A stretch of 64,000 nucleotides of DNA from Kitasatospora sp. MAP12-44 (lineage in GTDB: Bacteria; Actinomycetota; Actinomycetes; Streptomycetales; Streptomycetaceae), in assembly GCF_029892095.1 (NCBI RefSeq), contig NZ_JARZAE010000004.1, forward strand, positions 8,742,001 to 8,806,000, given 5' to 3'. Within the stretch, counting starts at the first letter, position 1. Each line of letters starts with the position of its first letter. A program made the position numbers and the translations under genes. This document shows, one piece after another, positions 27,401-36,978 of this stretch. Below the pieces are notes generated by a model. The model was not told the DNA's origin and did no database searches. It was given only the letters and a program-made list of their open reading frames with translations.

Positions 27401-28018
27401 CTACGGCACCACCTGCCAGTCGATGCGGTGGTGTCCGGAGGTGTGCCGGTGGCTGCCAGGGGTGAAGCGGTGAAACGGTCGGCCGCTGTCGAGGCTGTCC
27501 GTCAGGGCCGTGAACAGGTCGGCCAGGTCGGTGGCCAACAGGTGGCCGTCGATGTCGCCCGAGCCGACGCCCATCTCGTACAGGTGCCCGTAGGTGGAGC
27601 CCTGACAGTGGTCCACGAAGAGCAGGCCGCCGTCGCCTGGATGCGCGATCAGGGGCTTGCTGTCCCGGTCTTCGGGGTCGCAGGCGTCCTGGGCGAACAG
27701 GTCGGCGAACGAGCGGTGTTCGGTGACGATGCGTTCGATGGTGTTCAGTCGGTGCCCCAGCGGAAGGAAGGACCCCGCGGGGAAGAACTCCCGGTCGCCG
27801 TCGAACTGTGGCACCACGACGCCGTCGTGCGTTTCGAGCAGCGCGCGCGGCTGGGGGTGCAGGGCGAAGCCGAGCTCGTCCTCCAGGTGGGTGATCTGCC
27901 CGGCGTCGGCCGCCGGCCGCAAGGCGGCTTGGTCGGCCGGGGAATTGGCGGCAAGCCAGGCGGTGAAGCGCCGCCAGGCCCGGTCGAAGGCGGGGACATC
28001 GCTGTCAGTGTCGGTCAT
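27401..28018 (-). CDS. SMI1/KNR4 (SUKH) family protein
   Basis: 205 residues. SUKH features: W-containing start (FDRAWRRFTAWLAANSPAD), LEDELGFALHPQPRALLETH, DGVVVPQFDGDREFFPAGSF, LPLGHRL, and the later KPLIAHPGDGGLLFVDHCQG. Bacterial SUKH proteins are mostly immunity proteins against contact-dependent or polymorphic toxins. No toxin is encoded next to it, so it may be an orphan immunity gene or a regulatory paralogue. The promoter region is shared with the HU gene (divergent, about 140 bp). Confidence 0.8.
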   Translation of the reverse strand: MTDTDSDVPAFDRAWRRFTAWLAANSPADQAALRPAADAGQITHLEDELGFALHPQPRALLETHDGVVVPQFDGDREFFPAGSFLPLGHRLNTIERIVTEHRSFADLFAQDACDPEDRDSKPLIAHPGDGGLLFVDHCQGSTYGHLYEMGVGSGDIDGHLLATDLADLFTALTDSLDSGRPFHRFTPGSHRHTSGHHRIDWQVVP

Positions 28019-28155
28019 GTGAGGACCGTAGGGCGGCGCACCGACTCGTCGGCGGGCGCGTGCGGCGTGCCAGGTGGGAGTGTCGGGCCGGGCCCCTGTC
28101 GGTGTGACCTGGCAGCATGCGGGGGATCAGTACCCCTCGAGCGAAGGTCTTACAC

Positions 28156-28437
28156 ATGAACCGCAGTGAACTGGTGGTCGCGATGGCTGAGCGTGCCGAG
28201 GTGAACCGCAAGGACGCCGACGCGATCCTGAACGCCTTCGCCGAGATCACCGGCGAGGTCGTCGCCAAGGGGGACGAGAAGCTCACCATCCCCGGCTTCC
28301 TCGCCTTCGAGCGCACCCTGCGCGCCGCCCGCACCGCACGCAACCCGCAGACCGGAGACCCGATCGACATCCCGGCCGGGTACAGCGTCAAGGTCAGCGC
28401 CGGCAGCAAGCTCAAGGACGCCGCGAAAGGCCAGTGA
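28156..28437 (+). CDS. hup: HU-family nucleoid-associated DNA-binding protein
   Basis: 93 residues from MNRSELVVAMAERAEVNRKD, the canonical HU start. It continues ILNAFAEITGEVVAKGDEKL and the DNA-binding arm RTARNPQTGDPIDIPAG with its intercalating Pro. The length matches short HU, not the Lys-rich HupS form. It acts as a homodimer bending DNA. The ATG is taken at 28156 because the family starts there; 13 extra upstream codons are unlikely. A terminator follows directly. A plasmid-borne HU could help silence or package the element. Confidence 0.9.
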   Translation: MNRSELVVAMAERAEVNRKDADAILNAFAEITGEVVAKGDEKLTIPGFLAFERTLRAARTARNPQTGDPIDIPAGYSVKVSAGSKLKDAAKGQ

Positions 28438-28443
28438 CACAAC

Positions 28444-28483
28444 TTCGGGGCCGGCCACCGCGGTCACGGGTACCGGCCCCGAA
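28444..28483 (+). terminator. Intrinsic terminator after HU gene
   Basis: TTCGGGGCCGG and its exact complement CCGGCCCCGAA, 11 bp each with an 18-base loop that contains a smaller stem. It begins 6 bases after the stop. Confidence 0.65.
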
Positions 28484-28575
28484 CTGGCCAGCCTGAACGC
28501 GTCGACAGCGCCGACTCCACGGACGCGGATCCCCCGCAGGGCGAGCCTGTCGTACCCGGCTGCCAGGATCGGCCT

Positions 28576-29148
28576 GTGCCGACCCTGGACGACTTCCCCA
28601 AGAACAGACGCTACGCCCTGATGTGGCACTACGTGCTGTTCCCCGGACTTACCGCTCTGGAGAAGTCCGTGCGCAAGCCGGGGCGGGATCACTGCACCGA
28701 AGCACGGCTCACGCTGCCGAACCTCACAGCCGCACACGCAGACGACGGCATGGTCCACCTGATGCGCGGCGACCAACTGCTCTGCCAAGCGGCCCCCGGC
28801 GCGCGGGCTGCGAGCCATGTCACTCCAGGGCACGAGCCGGATCAGATCCGGCCGCTCACACCAGCGGCGGACCCTGGCCAAGTGCCCGAGGACCAGAGGT
28901 GCACGGCGGGGATGGACTACACCGAGAAGATGCACAGCTGGCCGCGGCCTCCCACCAAGACCGCCTCTATCCGGCCGCTGCGAGCCGCCCTGGTCGACGC
29001 ACTCGGTCCGGACTGCCACCTCTGCGGGCGCTACCCCGGCGCGATGGTGGACCACGATCACGGCACCGGGCTGGTCCGCGGACTCCTGTGCGCCCTGTGC
29101 AACCGCACCGCGGACTGCTGCGTACACCTCTCAGAGGGCGGTCTGTGA
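28576..29148 (+). pseudogene. Recombination endonuclease VII-type protein, 3' end cut by an IS
   Basis: GTG start (MPTLDDFPKNRRYALMWHYV). The C-terminal region has the T4 endonuclease VII/HNH pattern: CHLCGRYPGAMVDHDHGTGL then VRGLLCALCNRTADC, two Cys pairs for zinc and DHDH catalytic residues. Right after this the frame enters the left end of an IS5-type element at 29132 and stops, so the last part of the domain and any C-terminus are lost. The catalytic core is just complete, so residual activity cannot be excluded. Confidence 0.7.
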
Positions 29149-29236
29149 GCATTTGACCGGTTCTGGTGTCACCTGATGGTGTGAGTGTGGACTGGAGTTC
29201 GCTCGCTTGCCACCGCTGCTCTGCTGGGGTGGGGGC

Positions 29237-30085
29237 GTGAGTGAACGCAAGCCGTACCCAAGCGACTTATCGGATGAGCAGTGGTCGTTGATCGAGCCGG
29301 TCATCACAGCCTGGAAGGGCCGGCATCGGTCGGTGAGCGGCCATCAGGGCGCCTATGCGATGCGGGAGATCGTGAACTCGATCCTCTATCAGGGCAGGAC
29401 CGGCTGCCAGTGGGCCTACCTCCCGCACGATCTGCCGCCGAAGAGCGCGACGTACTACTACTTCGCCGCCTGGCGTGACGACGGGACCGACCAGGTGATC
29501 CACGAACTACTGCGCTGCCAGGTTCGCGAGAGGGCCCGCCGATTAGAGGACCCGACCCTGGTGGTCCTGGACACGCAGAGCGTCCACGTGGCCGCCGGGG
29601 TCCCCGCCTCCACGACCGGTCTGGACCCGGCGAAACGGGTTCCCGGTCGCAAACGGGCCCTGGCCGTCGACGTGTTGGGCCTGGTCATAGCCGTCATCGT
29701 CCTGGCCGCGAACACGCACGACAACGCCGCGGGCATCGCTCTGCTGGACCGGGTCGCCGAACACACTAGCGGCACCGTCCGCAAGGCCCTGGTCGACCAG
29801 GGCTTCAAGAAGCAGGTCGCCGCGCACGGCGCCGGCCTGGGCATCGACGTCGAGATCGTCGAACGCAACCCGCAGGACAAGGGGTTCGTTCCGCAGCCGA
29901 AACGCTGGAGAGTCGAGCAGACCTACGGGATCCTGGTCCTGCACCGGCGCCTGGTCCGCGACTACGAGCACAGCCCGGCCTCCTCCGCCTCCCGCGTCTA
30001 CTGGGCCATGACCTCGGTCATGGCCCGCCGCCTCACCTGCGCGAACACGCCCACCTGGCGCGACCCGCAGGTGGTGACGGCGTGA
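29237..30085 (+). CDS. IS5-family DDE transposase
   Basis: About 282 residues from GTG 29237 (SERKPYPSDLSDEQWSLIEP). The N-terminal DUF4096-like domain includes YQGRTGCQWAYLPHDLPPKS. Catalytic residues: LVVLDTQSVHVAAG (Asp), ALVDQGFKKQVAAHG (Asp), RWRVEQTYGILVLHRR (Glu). It is a single uninterrupted frame, unlike the IS5 element at 6.6 kb, so it belongs to a different IS5 subgroup. Its stop overlaps the next gene's GTG start. Confidence 0.88.
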   Translation: MSERKPYPSDLSDEQWSLIEPVITAWKGRHRSVSGHQGAYAMREIVNSILYQGRTGCQWAYLPHDLPPKSATYYYFAAWRDDGTDQVIHELLRCQVRERARRLEDPTLVVLDTQSVHVAAGVPASTTGLDPAKRVPGRKRALAVDVLGLVIAVIVLAANTHDNAAGIALLDRVAEHTSGTVRKALVDQGFKKQVAAHGAGLGIDVEIVERNPQDKGFVPQPKRWRVEQTYGILVLHRRLVRDYEHSPASSASRVYWAMTSVMARRLTCANTPTWRDPQVVTA

Positions 30086-30477
30086 CCATCCAGCCCCTCC
30101 TCGACGCGCTCGACATCCAAGAAGACGCCGCCCGGGCCATGGCCGACGACCTCCGCAGCCAAATCCAGGAACTGCAGGGCCGACTGCGGGAGGCCGAGAC
30201 CCAGCTCGAACACCTCGCGATCACCCGCAAGACCGTCACCGCCCTCGCCGACCGCCTCCCGGCCCGGACCACCCCGCCCGAGCACCCGGACTACCCCCGC
30301 ATCCTCGCGCTCTTCAACGAGGCGACCGGCCCCCTGCGAGCCCGTGACGTCTGCGAAGCCCTCGGCCACGAACCACAGCCGAAGAACATCGAAGGCACTC
30401 GCGCCAAGCTGAAACGCCTGGTCAAACTCGACGTCCTCACCGAAGTCGACGCCGGCAGCTTTACCAAAAAGCAGTAG
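30082..30477 (+). CDS. IS-borne accessory protein: coiled coil plus winged helix
   Basis: 131 residues, GTG start overlapping the transposase stop (GTGA). The N-terminus is coiled coil (DDLRSQIQELQGRLREAETQ). The C-terminus is wHTH-like: YPRILALFNEATGPLRARDV then CEALGHEPQPKNIEGTRAKL and KRLVKLDVLTEVD. Coupled translation inside the IS borders means it moves with the element. It may be a transposition regulator or target-choice factor; proteins of this type are common in Streptomyces and usually annotated hypothetical. A remnant of the same family lies at 1327-1500. Confidence 0.7.
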   Translation: MTIQPLLDALDIQEDAARAMADDLRSQIQELQGRLREAETQLEHLAITRKTVTALADRLPARTTPPEHPDYPRILALFNEATGPLRARDVCEALGHEPQPKNIEGTRAKLKRLVKLDVLTEVDAGSFTKKQ

Positions 30478-30576
30478 CCGACCGAGCCCCCGCGACCAGC
30501 AGCCCTGTCCTGTCTCACTTCGAAACGGAAATCGGCTCTCGAACAGCCCTCTGACAAAGCATTACAGAAGACCCGC

Positions 30577-31249
30577 TCAGGGGTGGAGCGACGTGTGCTG
30601 CGCCCGGGCGATGAGGTCCGGCAGTTCCGCCATGTCTTCAAAGACCACCGTGTGGGGCCCGTCGAGCCAGTCGGCGGGTGTTAGGCCGCCCGCGTAACCG
30701 AAGGCGCGCATGCCCGCGGCCCGGGCGGCCGCGACGCCGTACTGGCTGTCCTCGACGACGACGCACCGGCTGGGTTGCACACCCAGCCTGGCGGCGGCGT
30801 GAAGGAAGAGGTCGGGGGCGGGCTTGCCGTTGGCAACCTCGCTTGCGCTGAAGATCCGCCCGGCGAAGCGGTCATGGAGGCCGGTCTGGACGAGCGTGGT
30901 GCGCAGCCTCTCGTGGCTGCTGCTGGAGGCGACGCACGTGGGCAGGGTGATCGCGTCGAGCGCCGCCACGATGCCCGCCACCGGAGCCAGCCCGGTCGCG
31001 AAGGCATGGGCGTAGAGGGGCTGGAACTCTGATTCCCAGCCCGTCGGCAGGGGCCGACCGAGGTGCGCCTCGACCTGCGAGACCATGAACTCGTGGGAGC
31101 GGCCCGACGAACCGGTCGACGATCTCCTCAATGGTCAGTTCCCAGCCGAGGGCCGCGAGCACCACCGCGTCAACCTGCACGGCCAGGCGCTCACTGTCTA
31201 GCAGGACGCCGTCGCAGTCGAAGATGACAAGGTCGATCGAATGTGTCAT
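30577..31249 (-). pseudogene. HAD-superfamily phosphatase (beta-phosphoglucomutase-like) with a frameshift
   Basis: Starts at 31249 with THSIDLVIFDCDGVLLDSE, the HAD motif I with DxD nucleophile. It continues to ELTIEEIVDRFVG. At GGG/CCC 31103-31105 one extra base shifts the frame. The rest is in the next frame: RSHEFMVSQVEAHLGRP, motif II CVASSSSHERLRTTLVQ, motif III and IV GKPAPDLFLHAAARLG and VVVEDSQYGVAAARAAGM. Restored, it is a complete approximately 223-residue HAD enzyme. As sequenced, it ends before motif II. Confidence 0.78.
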
Positions 31250-31717
31250 CCCGCGAAGTGTAGCGCAGTGATGATCACGGACCCGGCGGCGCCCGGGCGG
31301 GCATGCGCACCGTCGCCTCGCTGGAGTCAAGGGAGCAGGGGGGCGTCTCGAAAGCTCACAGAACGGCCTCTCAGATTGTCCGAAGGCCGAGTACCTCAAC
31401 AACCCGCCAGCCGCGCCCCTGTAGGCAGACCGGATGCCCGATCCAGCTGGTCGCGGCCGCGACCAGCACACCCCACCCGACCGCCGCCTTACCCACCACG
31501 AAGGCCCGCTGGCCAGCAGGCGCGTCCTGCGGCAGGTCCAGCTGGGGGCGCGCCAGGCTTGGGTGACGATGGTGGGGTGGAGTGGCCGGCCTGCACCATG
31601 CCCAGCTGCGCGCCGGGGACGCAGACGGCGCCCGCGTCGTTCCACCTATTGTTGATCATGCAGGGCCTGGTGCGGCGAACTCGTCGATCCAGCGGAGCGG
31701 TTGGCGAAGGAGCGGCG
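31250..31717. other. Gap between HAD and membrane-protein genes
   Basis: 468 bases. A minus-strand frame without a start codon (about 31580-31377) reads AFVVGKAAVGWGVLVAAATS then WIGHPVCLQGRGWRVVEVLG and stops. It could be the tail of a lost gene, since it has some hydrophobic character. Nothing else was recognised. Confidence 0.3.
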
Positions 31718-32185
31718 ATGGTGGCAGGAGACGAGGCGGTGGGCCGGGCCTGGTTCGGCGCGGCGGCGCTGGCCTCGGGGGCGTTCTCCGCCGTGTTCGT
31801 GGAGGCGATGCGGGTCGCGAACTGGGGCGTGGATCATCCGGTGCCCGTCCCCGGCGACGACTCACCGGGCGGCGGGGACATGGGGGCCGTGTTCGCCGCG
31901 CCGTTCTTCGCCCTCCTCGCGGTCGTCTGCCTGCTCTTCCCGCTGCTGTGGGGGATCACGGTGATGCGCAGGCGCAAGGGCCGGGCGGCGCAGGAGTTGG
32001 CTGTGTTCTCCACCGTCCTGCAGGGGGTCGCCCTGCTGCTGGCCCTGCCGGTCTCGTCGAGCCTGCCGTACGGCTGGGCCGGCGTCACGGCGCTCGCCGC
32101 CGCGGAGCTGCTCGCCCTCGGCATCGTCCTGCAACCGCTCTGGTCGCGGGCGCCGGGGCTGAGACGGCCTGGTACTCGGCTGTAG
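31718..32185 (+). CDS. Four-helix hypothetical membrane protein
   Basis: 155 residues from MVAGDEAVGRAWFGAAALAS after GAAGGAGCGGCG. Hydrophobic segments lie at about 10-30, 55-75 (FAAPFFALLAVVCLLFPLLW), 95-112 and 118-140 (GVTALAAAELLALGIVLQPL). Between helices 2 and 3 is a basic MRRRKGR loop, suggesting a cytoplasmic loop. No family is recognised. An upstream in-frame start (MQGLVRRTRRSSG) is less likely because it lacks a ribosome binding site. Confidence 0.6.
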   Translation: MVAGDEAVGRAWFGAAALASGAFSAVFVEAMRVANWGVDHPVPVPGDDSPGGGDMGAVFAAPFFALLAVVCLLFPLLWGITVMRRRKGRAAQELAVFSTVLQGVALLLALPVSSSLPYGWAGVTALAAAELLALGIVLQPLWSRAPGLRRPGTRL

Positions 32186-32684
32186 ATCGTGAGCTGGATC
32201 GTTTTCGGCAGGACTCATCACCCTGCCGTTCGGTCAGACGCAGTCGGCGCATGCCGGCCCGTCCCCGACAGCGCGCAGTGACCCCACCCACCCCGAGGCC
32301 CCGGCCTCCCCAGCAGCTCACCACCGCGCCCTTCGGCTGTCAGGCCGATCAGCCCCGGGGCTCCTGTCACCACCCCAGCGACGTGCCGAGTCTTCGGCTG
32401 CTGGGCATGAGCCCCGGGTTGCCTGTCGGCCGTGCCCGCCTGGCAGGCCTGCGGGATCCCCATGACGGCTGGTCAGTTGGCTTGTTCATGGCATGGAACG
32501 CCACGTGATGGTGCATGATCACAGCGTGAGCATGCGGTGGGTGGGGCGCAGGGACGATCTGCTGGCGGACCTGGCGGACCTGGCGGACCTGGCGGACGCG
32601 GTGGTGTTTTTCGGCGCGCAGCCAGTCGATGACCCCGGTGCCGCACACACCGAAGGCCGACTGCTCCCTCAGGGGCGGGTTCGT
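32186..32684. other. Gap downstream of the Tad/BTAD operon, with a 9-bp tandem repeat
   Basis: 499 bases. It holds four exact tandem copies of CTGGCGGAC at 32562-32597. On the minus strand the repeat lies in a frame reading GVCGTGVIDWLRAEKHH then RVRQVRQVRQVRQQ. This may be the end of a small gene continuing past the BTAD stop, but no start is evident. Confidence 0.4.
32562..32597 (+). repeat. Tandem repeat (CTGGCGGAC)x4
   Basis: Four perfect 9-bp units with no mismatches. The unit length keeps frame if translated (VRQ on the minus strand). Confidence 0.8.
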
Positions 32685-35600
32685 TCAACGGACGGGAACC
32701 GGCCGGGGCAAGAGCTCCTGCAGGAGCGCCGCCGTCTCGGCCTCCATGTCGACGTCTCCGAGCTGCTGGTTGATCTTCGCGAGGACGGTGGCGGAGGCCC
32801 GCAGCGCGTCGATGTCGCCGGCTGCGTGCAGCGCGCGGAAGACGCAGCGGTGCAGTACTTCGTTCTCCTCGGCGGCCAGCAGTCCCTGGCGTGCCGCCCG
32901 CAGCGCAGCGGGCAGGTCGCCCGCTTCCAGGCAGCGGGTGGACAGCTCGTACGCGACGGCGGTGATCTCGGAGACCATGCCCTGGATGGCGGGCTCGGCC
33001 CAGGCGTAGCGGCCGGGGTCGGTCGCGGCGAAGGGACGGCCGCGGACCTGGGCGAGCGCCCGGCGCAGCGCGAGGTCGCCGTCCTCGCCCGGGTCGGCGA
33101 GGCCAGCGAGGGCGTACTGCTGAAAGGTAGCCCAGTCGCAGGCGACGCTCGGGGCCAGGCGGTAGCGGCTGTCGCCGGTGTCCTGGACCCGGGGGAGGGA
33201 CGCGTGCCCGTCGGGGTGGTTGCCGAGCCAGGAGCGCGCGCGGGAGATGAGGGCGTTGCGGACCTGCTTGCTGACAAGCTGTCCGGGCCACAGCGCGGCG
33301 TCGATGGCGTGGTGGTCGACGCCCGGGTTGAGCGCGAGGTAGGCGATCAGCTCGGTGGCGGACCGCTGCCGGTTGGAGTCGACCCGGCCCGCCGCACCCT
33401 CGATCGCGAGAGCGCCGAGCAGCAGTACGGACGGCCCGCGGCCCGGGGCGGCGGCTGTGCCTCCCGCCGGCCGGCCGGGGGCCTGGTGGGGAGCGCGGTG
33501 GCGGCGGTGGGAACCACCGCGGTCGCGGGGGCGGGTGCCGCAGGCGGGGGCACCGGGGCGGTGGGGATCGGGGTGGGCCACGTGTGCTGCGCCGGGGTGT
33601 CGGGCGGGGTGTCGTCTTCGGCCAGGATGTCGGCGAGGGTCGGGCCGCCGTCGGGGTCGTCCTGGTCTTCGGTCGGCTCGGCCGGCGTCTTCACCGGCAG
33701 CGGCGCGGCGGCGGTGCTCCCGTCCGGTTCGACGGCGAGGTCGGTCTCGGCGTCCTGCTCGTCGGTCAGTGCTTCGTCCTCCAGGGCCGCGTGCTTGGCT
33801 GGCAGCCCGTCCTCGTCCGCGTCAGCGACTGCGGTCGGATCGAGAACGGCTTCGTCTGCCCAGACCCACGCGGGCTCGGTGATCCAGGCTGGTGCGGGGA
33901 GGTCCGCTTCGCTCGAAGCGAGGGTAAGGATCTCGACGGCATCGGCGAAGTGCTCGTCGCTCAGCCCCTGGAGGCGGATGGGCAGGCCGGAGCCGGGCAG
34001 GAGCACCGTCACGTCGGGGTCCTCGCAGATCAGCGTCCACCCACCGAAGGTCGCTTCATCGCCGGTGGCGATGACCGCGCTCGAGGTGCGGGGCTGCTGG
34101 GCGAGGGCCTCCAGGAGGCGATCGGTATCAGGGCCGGCGGCCAGTTGCTGCGCCAGGACGATGTGCGGAGTCCAGGAGTCGCCTGCCCCATCGCCGAGGC
34201 GGGCGGTCCTGGGGGAGTCGGCCCCGAGGGCGGCCAGGGCGCGGCGCTGGTCGGCGGTGTGGGCGGCCAGCGCGGTCGCGCCCTGCGCGAGGTCCGCAGT
34301 GCGGGCGACGCGCTCAGGCGCCGCGGCTTCCAGTCCCGGTGCCGCCTCGCCCAGGGCGGCGATCTCCAGGTGCCCGGGCAGCGGTGTGGTGGCGAGCTCG
34401 ACGGCCAGGGCCTGAAGGACGTGCCGGGCGAAGGCACGGTCGCCGCTCAGCTGCAGGATCCCGATGTGCTCCAGGTCGACCAGGACGAGGTGGCCTCGGG
34501 TGTCCCAGCCGATGGAGACCAGCGCCGGATAGGGCGTCTCGGCGTCTGCGAGGGCTTCGTCCTCGGGCAGATCCGGGCTGCTCGCAGAGCAGGTCCACAG
34601 GTCGGTGCGGCCGGGAGCGGCGGTGAAGGGCTGCATCGGGGCCGTGTCGGCGGCCAGGTGCAGCTCGACGCGGGCCTCGCGCAGGACGACCGCCTCCACG
34701 ATGGGCAGCTCCCGTCCGGCGTCCGCGAGGTTGAGGGCCAGGGTGCGCAGGGACCGGTCCAGCAGGTCGAAGCCGGCGGGGTGCTGGGCGGCGCGTAGGG
34801 ACTGCTCGGTCTTGGCAGCGCGGCCCGTAGGAAGGGGAATGTGCCGCCCGGGCGGCAGGCGCCGCTGCTGCAGGCGCCGGCGCAGCGCCACCGCGCCGAC
34901 CAGCGCCGCCGCCAGCGCTCCGGCCCCCAGCCAGACCTCGGCGGGCGCGAGGACGTGCGCCGTCGCCTCAGCAGCTGGCTGCGCGGTGCGCAGCTGGACA
35001 GCGCCGCCCACCTGGTCCGGGGGTGCGGCAGGGCTCGGCGTGTGGGCGCTCGGGGAGGGGATCGCCGGTCGCGTCGGCGCCGGGGTGGCCGGGCTTGCTG
35101 CTGGTGGCGTCGGCCGGCTCTGCGTCGGGGCCGAGCCCGCGCCCGTGGTCGCCGTCGGCATGGACGGGGTGTCCGGCTGCACCGCTGTCCCCCGGGTCGG
35201 CGATTCGGTGCCGGCCGGTGTCTGCGCCGTTCCGGGCGGGGGCGGCACGGTCAGCTGCTGGCCGGGGTGGATGAGGTCGGGATCGGAGATCGTCCCCTTG
35301 TTGGCGTCGGCGATGGCTGGCCACTGCTCGGGATCCCCGTACGCGCTCTGGGCGATCGACCAGAGGCTGTCGCCTGCGTGCACCGTCACGTGGCTCTCGC
35401 CTTGGCCAGATCCTGTGGAGGGCGTCGCTTGCGCGTCGAACGGCTGCTGCTGGGAAGTTGGGCTGGTCGTGCTGTCCGAGGTTGCTCCGGCGGCCGGTGC
35501 TGCCGGGGCGGTGGTGAGGCGGGCGTCGGCGGGCAGGTTGATGACCGCGCCCTGCGGCAGGTATCCGGCAGCGGTCTCGGGCAGGGTCGGGTTGAGGGCG

Positions 35601-36523
35601 GCGATGTCCGTCCAGCGCTGTCCGTCACCCAGATAGCTGACTGCCAGGTCCCACGGCGACTCGGTCGGCGACTGGACGGTGTGCGTCGGCCAGGCCGTCG
35701 GGTTCCCGACAGAGGCGGGTCCCTCCTGGGAGGTTGTCCTCGCCTCGGAGGGGGGTGACTGCTGCTGAGCGCCCTGGACGGTGGTGGGCCCGGGGCCGGC
35801 GGGGGCGTCGGGTAGGAGCAGGGTCCAGCCCGGTTGGATGGTGTCGGCGCTGAAGAGGGTGCCGTCGTTCATGGTGCGGTCGGCGTTGAGCTGGGCGATG
35901 TCCTTCCAGCGCGTGGCGTCGCCGAGTTGGTGCTGGGCGATGCTCCACAGGCTGTCGCGGTCTTGCACCGTGTACTGGCGGTGCTGAGCGGCCTGGGCGC
36001 CGGCGGAGGGCGTTGTCGGGGTGGCCGCCTGGGCGACCGAGGCGCTGGCAGGGTGCTGGCCGGCGGTGGCGGCGACCAGCGGGCGGGCGGTGGCCGCGCT
36101 GGCGGGCGCGGCGGCGGCCAGCGCGCTGCCGGTGGGCAGGAGGATGAGGATCGCGCCGACCAACAGCGCGGCCAGGCGCTGCGGTGCGCCGAACGCGGGC
36201 AGTCGGACGGCGCCCCGGCCGGTGAGCTGGGCGGGGATCTCCAGCAGCACGCACAGCGTGAAGCCGGCCCAGGCGCTCCAGCCGACGGCGGTGAGCACCG
36301 CGATGAACGGTGTGCCGACGTCGTTGCTCTGCGGGGTGAGCAGGCTCTGGAGGTCGGCGGTGCTGACGCCGTGGGGGAGCAGGGTGGTGGTGAACAGCCA
36401 CAGCAGGGCGGGCACACCGGCCAGGAGGGCGAGCAGCGTCACGAGAGCGGCGATGGCGCGCAGGGCGGCGGCCAGGCGGCTGCCGGTCCTGCCTCGGGTC
36501 CTTGGGTGGGTGGGCGGTCGCAT
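32685..36523 (-). CDS. Giant LysM-BTAD membrane protein of the Tad operon (one frameshift)
   Basis: About 1280 residues if joined. N-terminus MRPPTHPRTRGRTGSRLAAA with three hydrophobic helices, then three LysM-like repeats (YTVQDRDSLWSIAQHQLGDA; HTVQSPTESPWDLAVSYLGD; VTVHAGDSLWSIAQSAYGDP). A Pro/Thr linker follows, then a further helix (VWLGAGALAAALVGAVALRR) and a 500-residue cytoplasmic part. After a frame change near 33440-33500 comes a winged-helix/BTAD region: LIAYLALNPGVDHHAIDAAL and ALRRALAQVRGRPFAATDPG, like SARP regulators. LysM outside and BTAD inside suggests wall sensing coupled to DNA binding or to complex assembly. It is the last gene of the minus-strand pilus operon. Confidence 0.78.
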
Positions 36524-36531
36524 GCTGGGTC

Positions 36532-36978
36532 CTACCCTTCGGGCGCGGTGACGCCGTGCAAGAGTTCGGCGGTGGCGTGGCCTTCGGCGCTGAGGGAGGA
36601 GACGCCGATGACCTGGAGGAAGAGGGTCTTGTGCCGGGCGGTGACCTGGACTTCGAGAGTGGTGCCGTCGGCGCTGGGGGTCGCGGTGCCCGTGGCCCCG
36701 GCGCGGGCGAGGTAGTCGTCGGCGGCGGCGACGGCCTTGGCGGGGTCGATGACGATGGCCTGGCCGGGGATGGCCTTGGTCGGGTCGACGGCCTGGCTGC
36801 CGGCCCGGGCCGCTTCGGCGGCGAGGGCGTCGGCGTTCTCGACGGCGCGGAGCTTGCCGCCGCCGTCCACGACGAGGCCGATCATCATGAACGCGCCAGC
36901 CATGACGATCACCCACCACAGGGTGATGCTGCCCCGGTCGCGACCGGCCCGGTTCTTGGGTGAGCGGTGAGCGGTCAT
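36532..36978 (-). CDS. TadG-like pilus assembly protein (Tad N-terminal motif)
   Basis: 148 residues. A short basic head (MTAHRSPKNRAGRDRGSITL) leads into one helix WWVIVMAGAFMMIGLVVDGG, exactly the TadG/Flp-associated N-terminus with G-S-I-T. An extracytoplasmic domain follows with KLRAVENADALAAEAARAGS, the signature of Tad-family minor pilins. Its start overlaps the stop of the upstream TadE gene (TGATG). It probably forms part of the pilus tip or pseudopilus. Confidence 0.8.
   Translation of the reverse strand: MTAHRSPKNRAGRDRGSITLWWVIVMAGAFMMIGLVVDGGGKLRAVENADALAAEAARAGSQAVDPTKAIPGQAIVIDPAKAVAAADDYLARAGATGTATPSADGTTLEVQVTARHKTLFLQVIGVSSLSAEGHATAELLHGVTAPEG

Larger units (their letters stand above)
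29132..30553 (+). mobile_element. IS5-type insertion sequence with an accessory gene
   Basis: Imperfect inverted repeats: CAGAGGGCGGTCTGTGAGC at the left and CAGAGGGCTGTTCGAGAGC (reading inward) at the right, 15 of 19 positions equal. Inside are a transposase and a coupled second gene. The element sits in the endonuclease VII gene. No exact target duplication was seen, possibly because of later changes. Confidence 0.65.
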
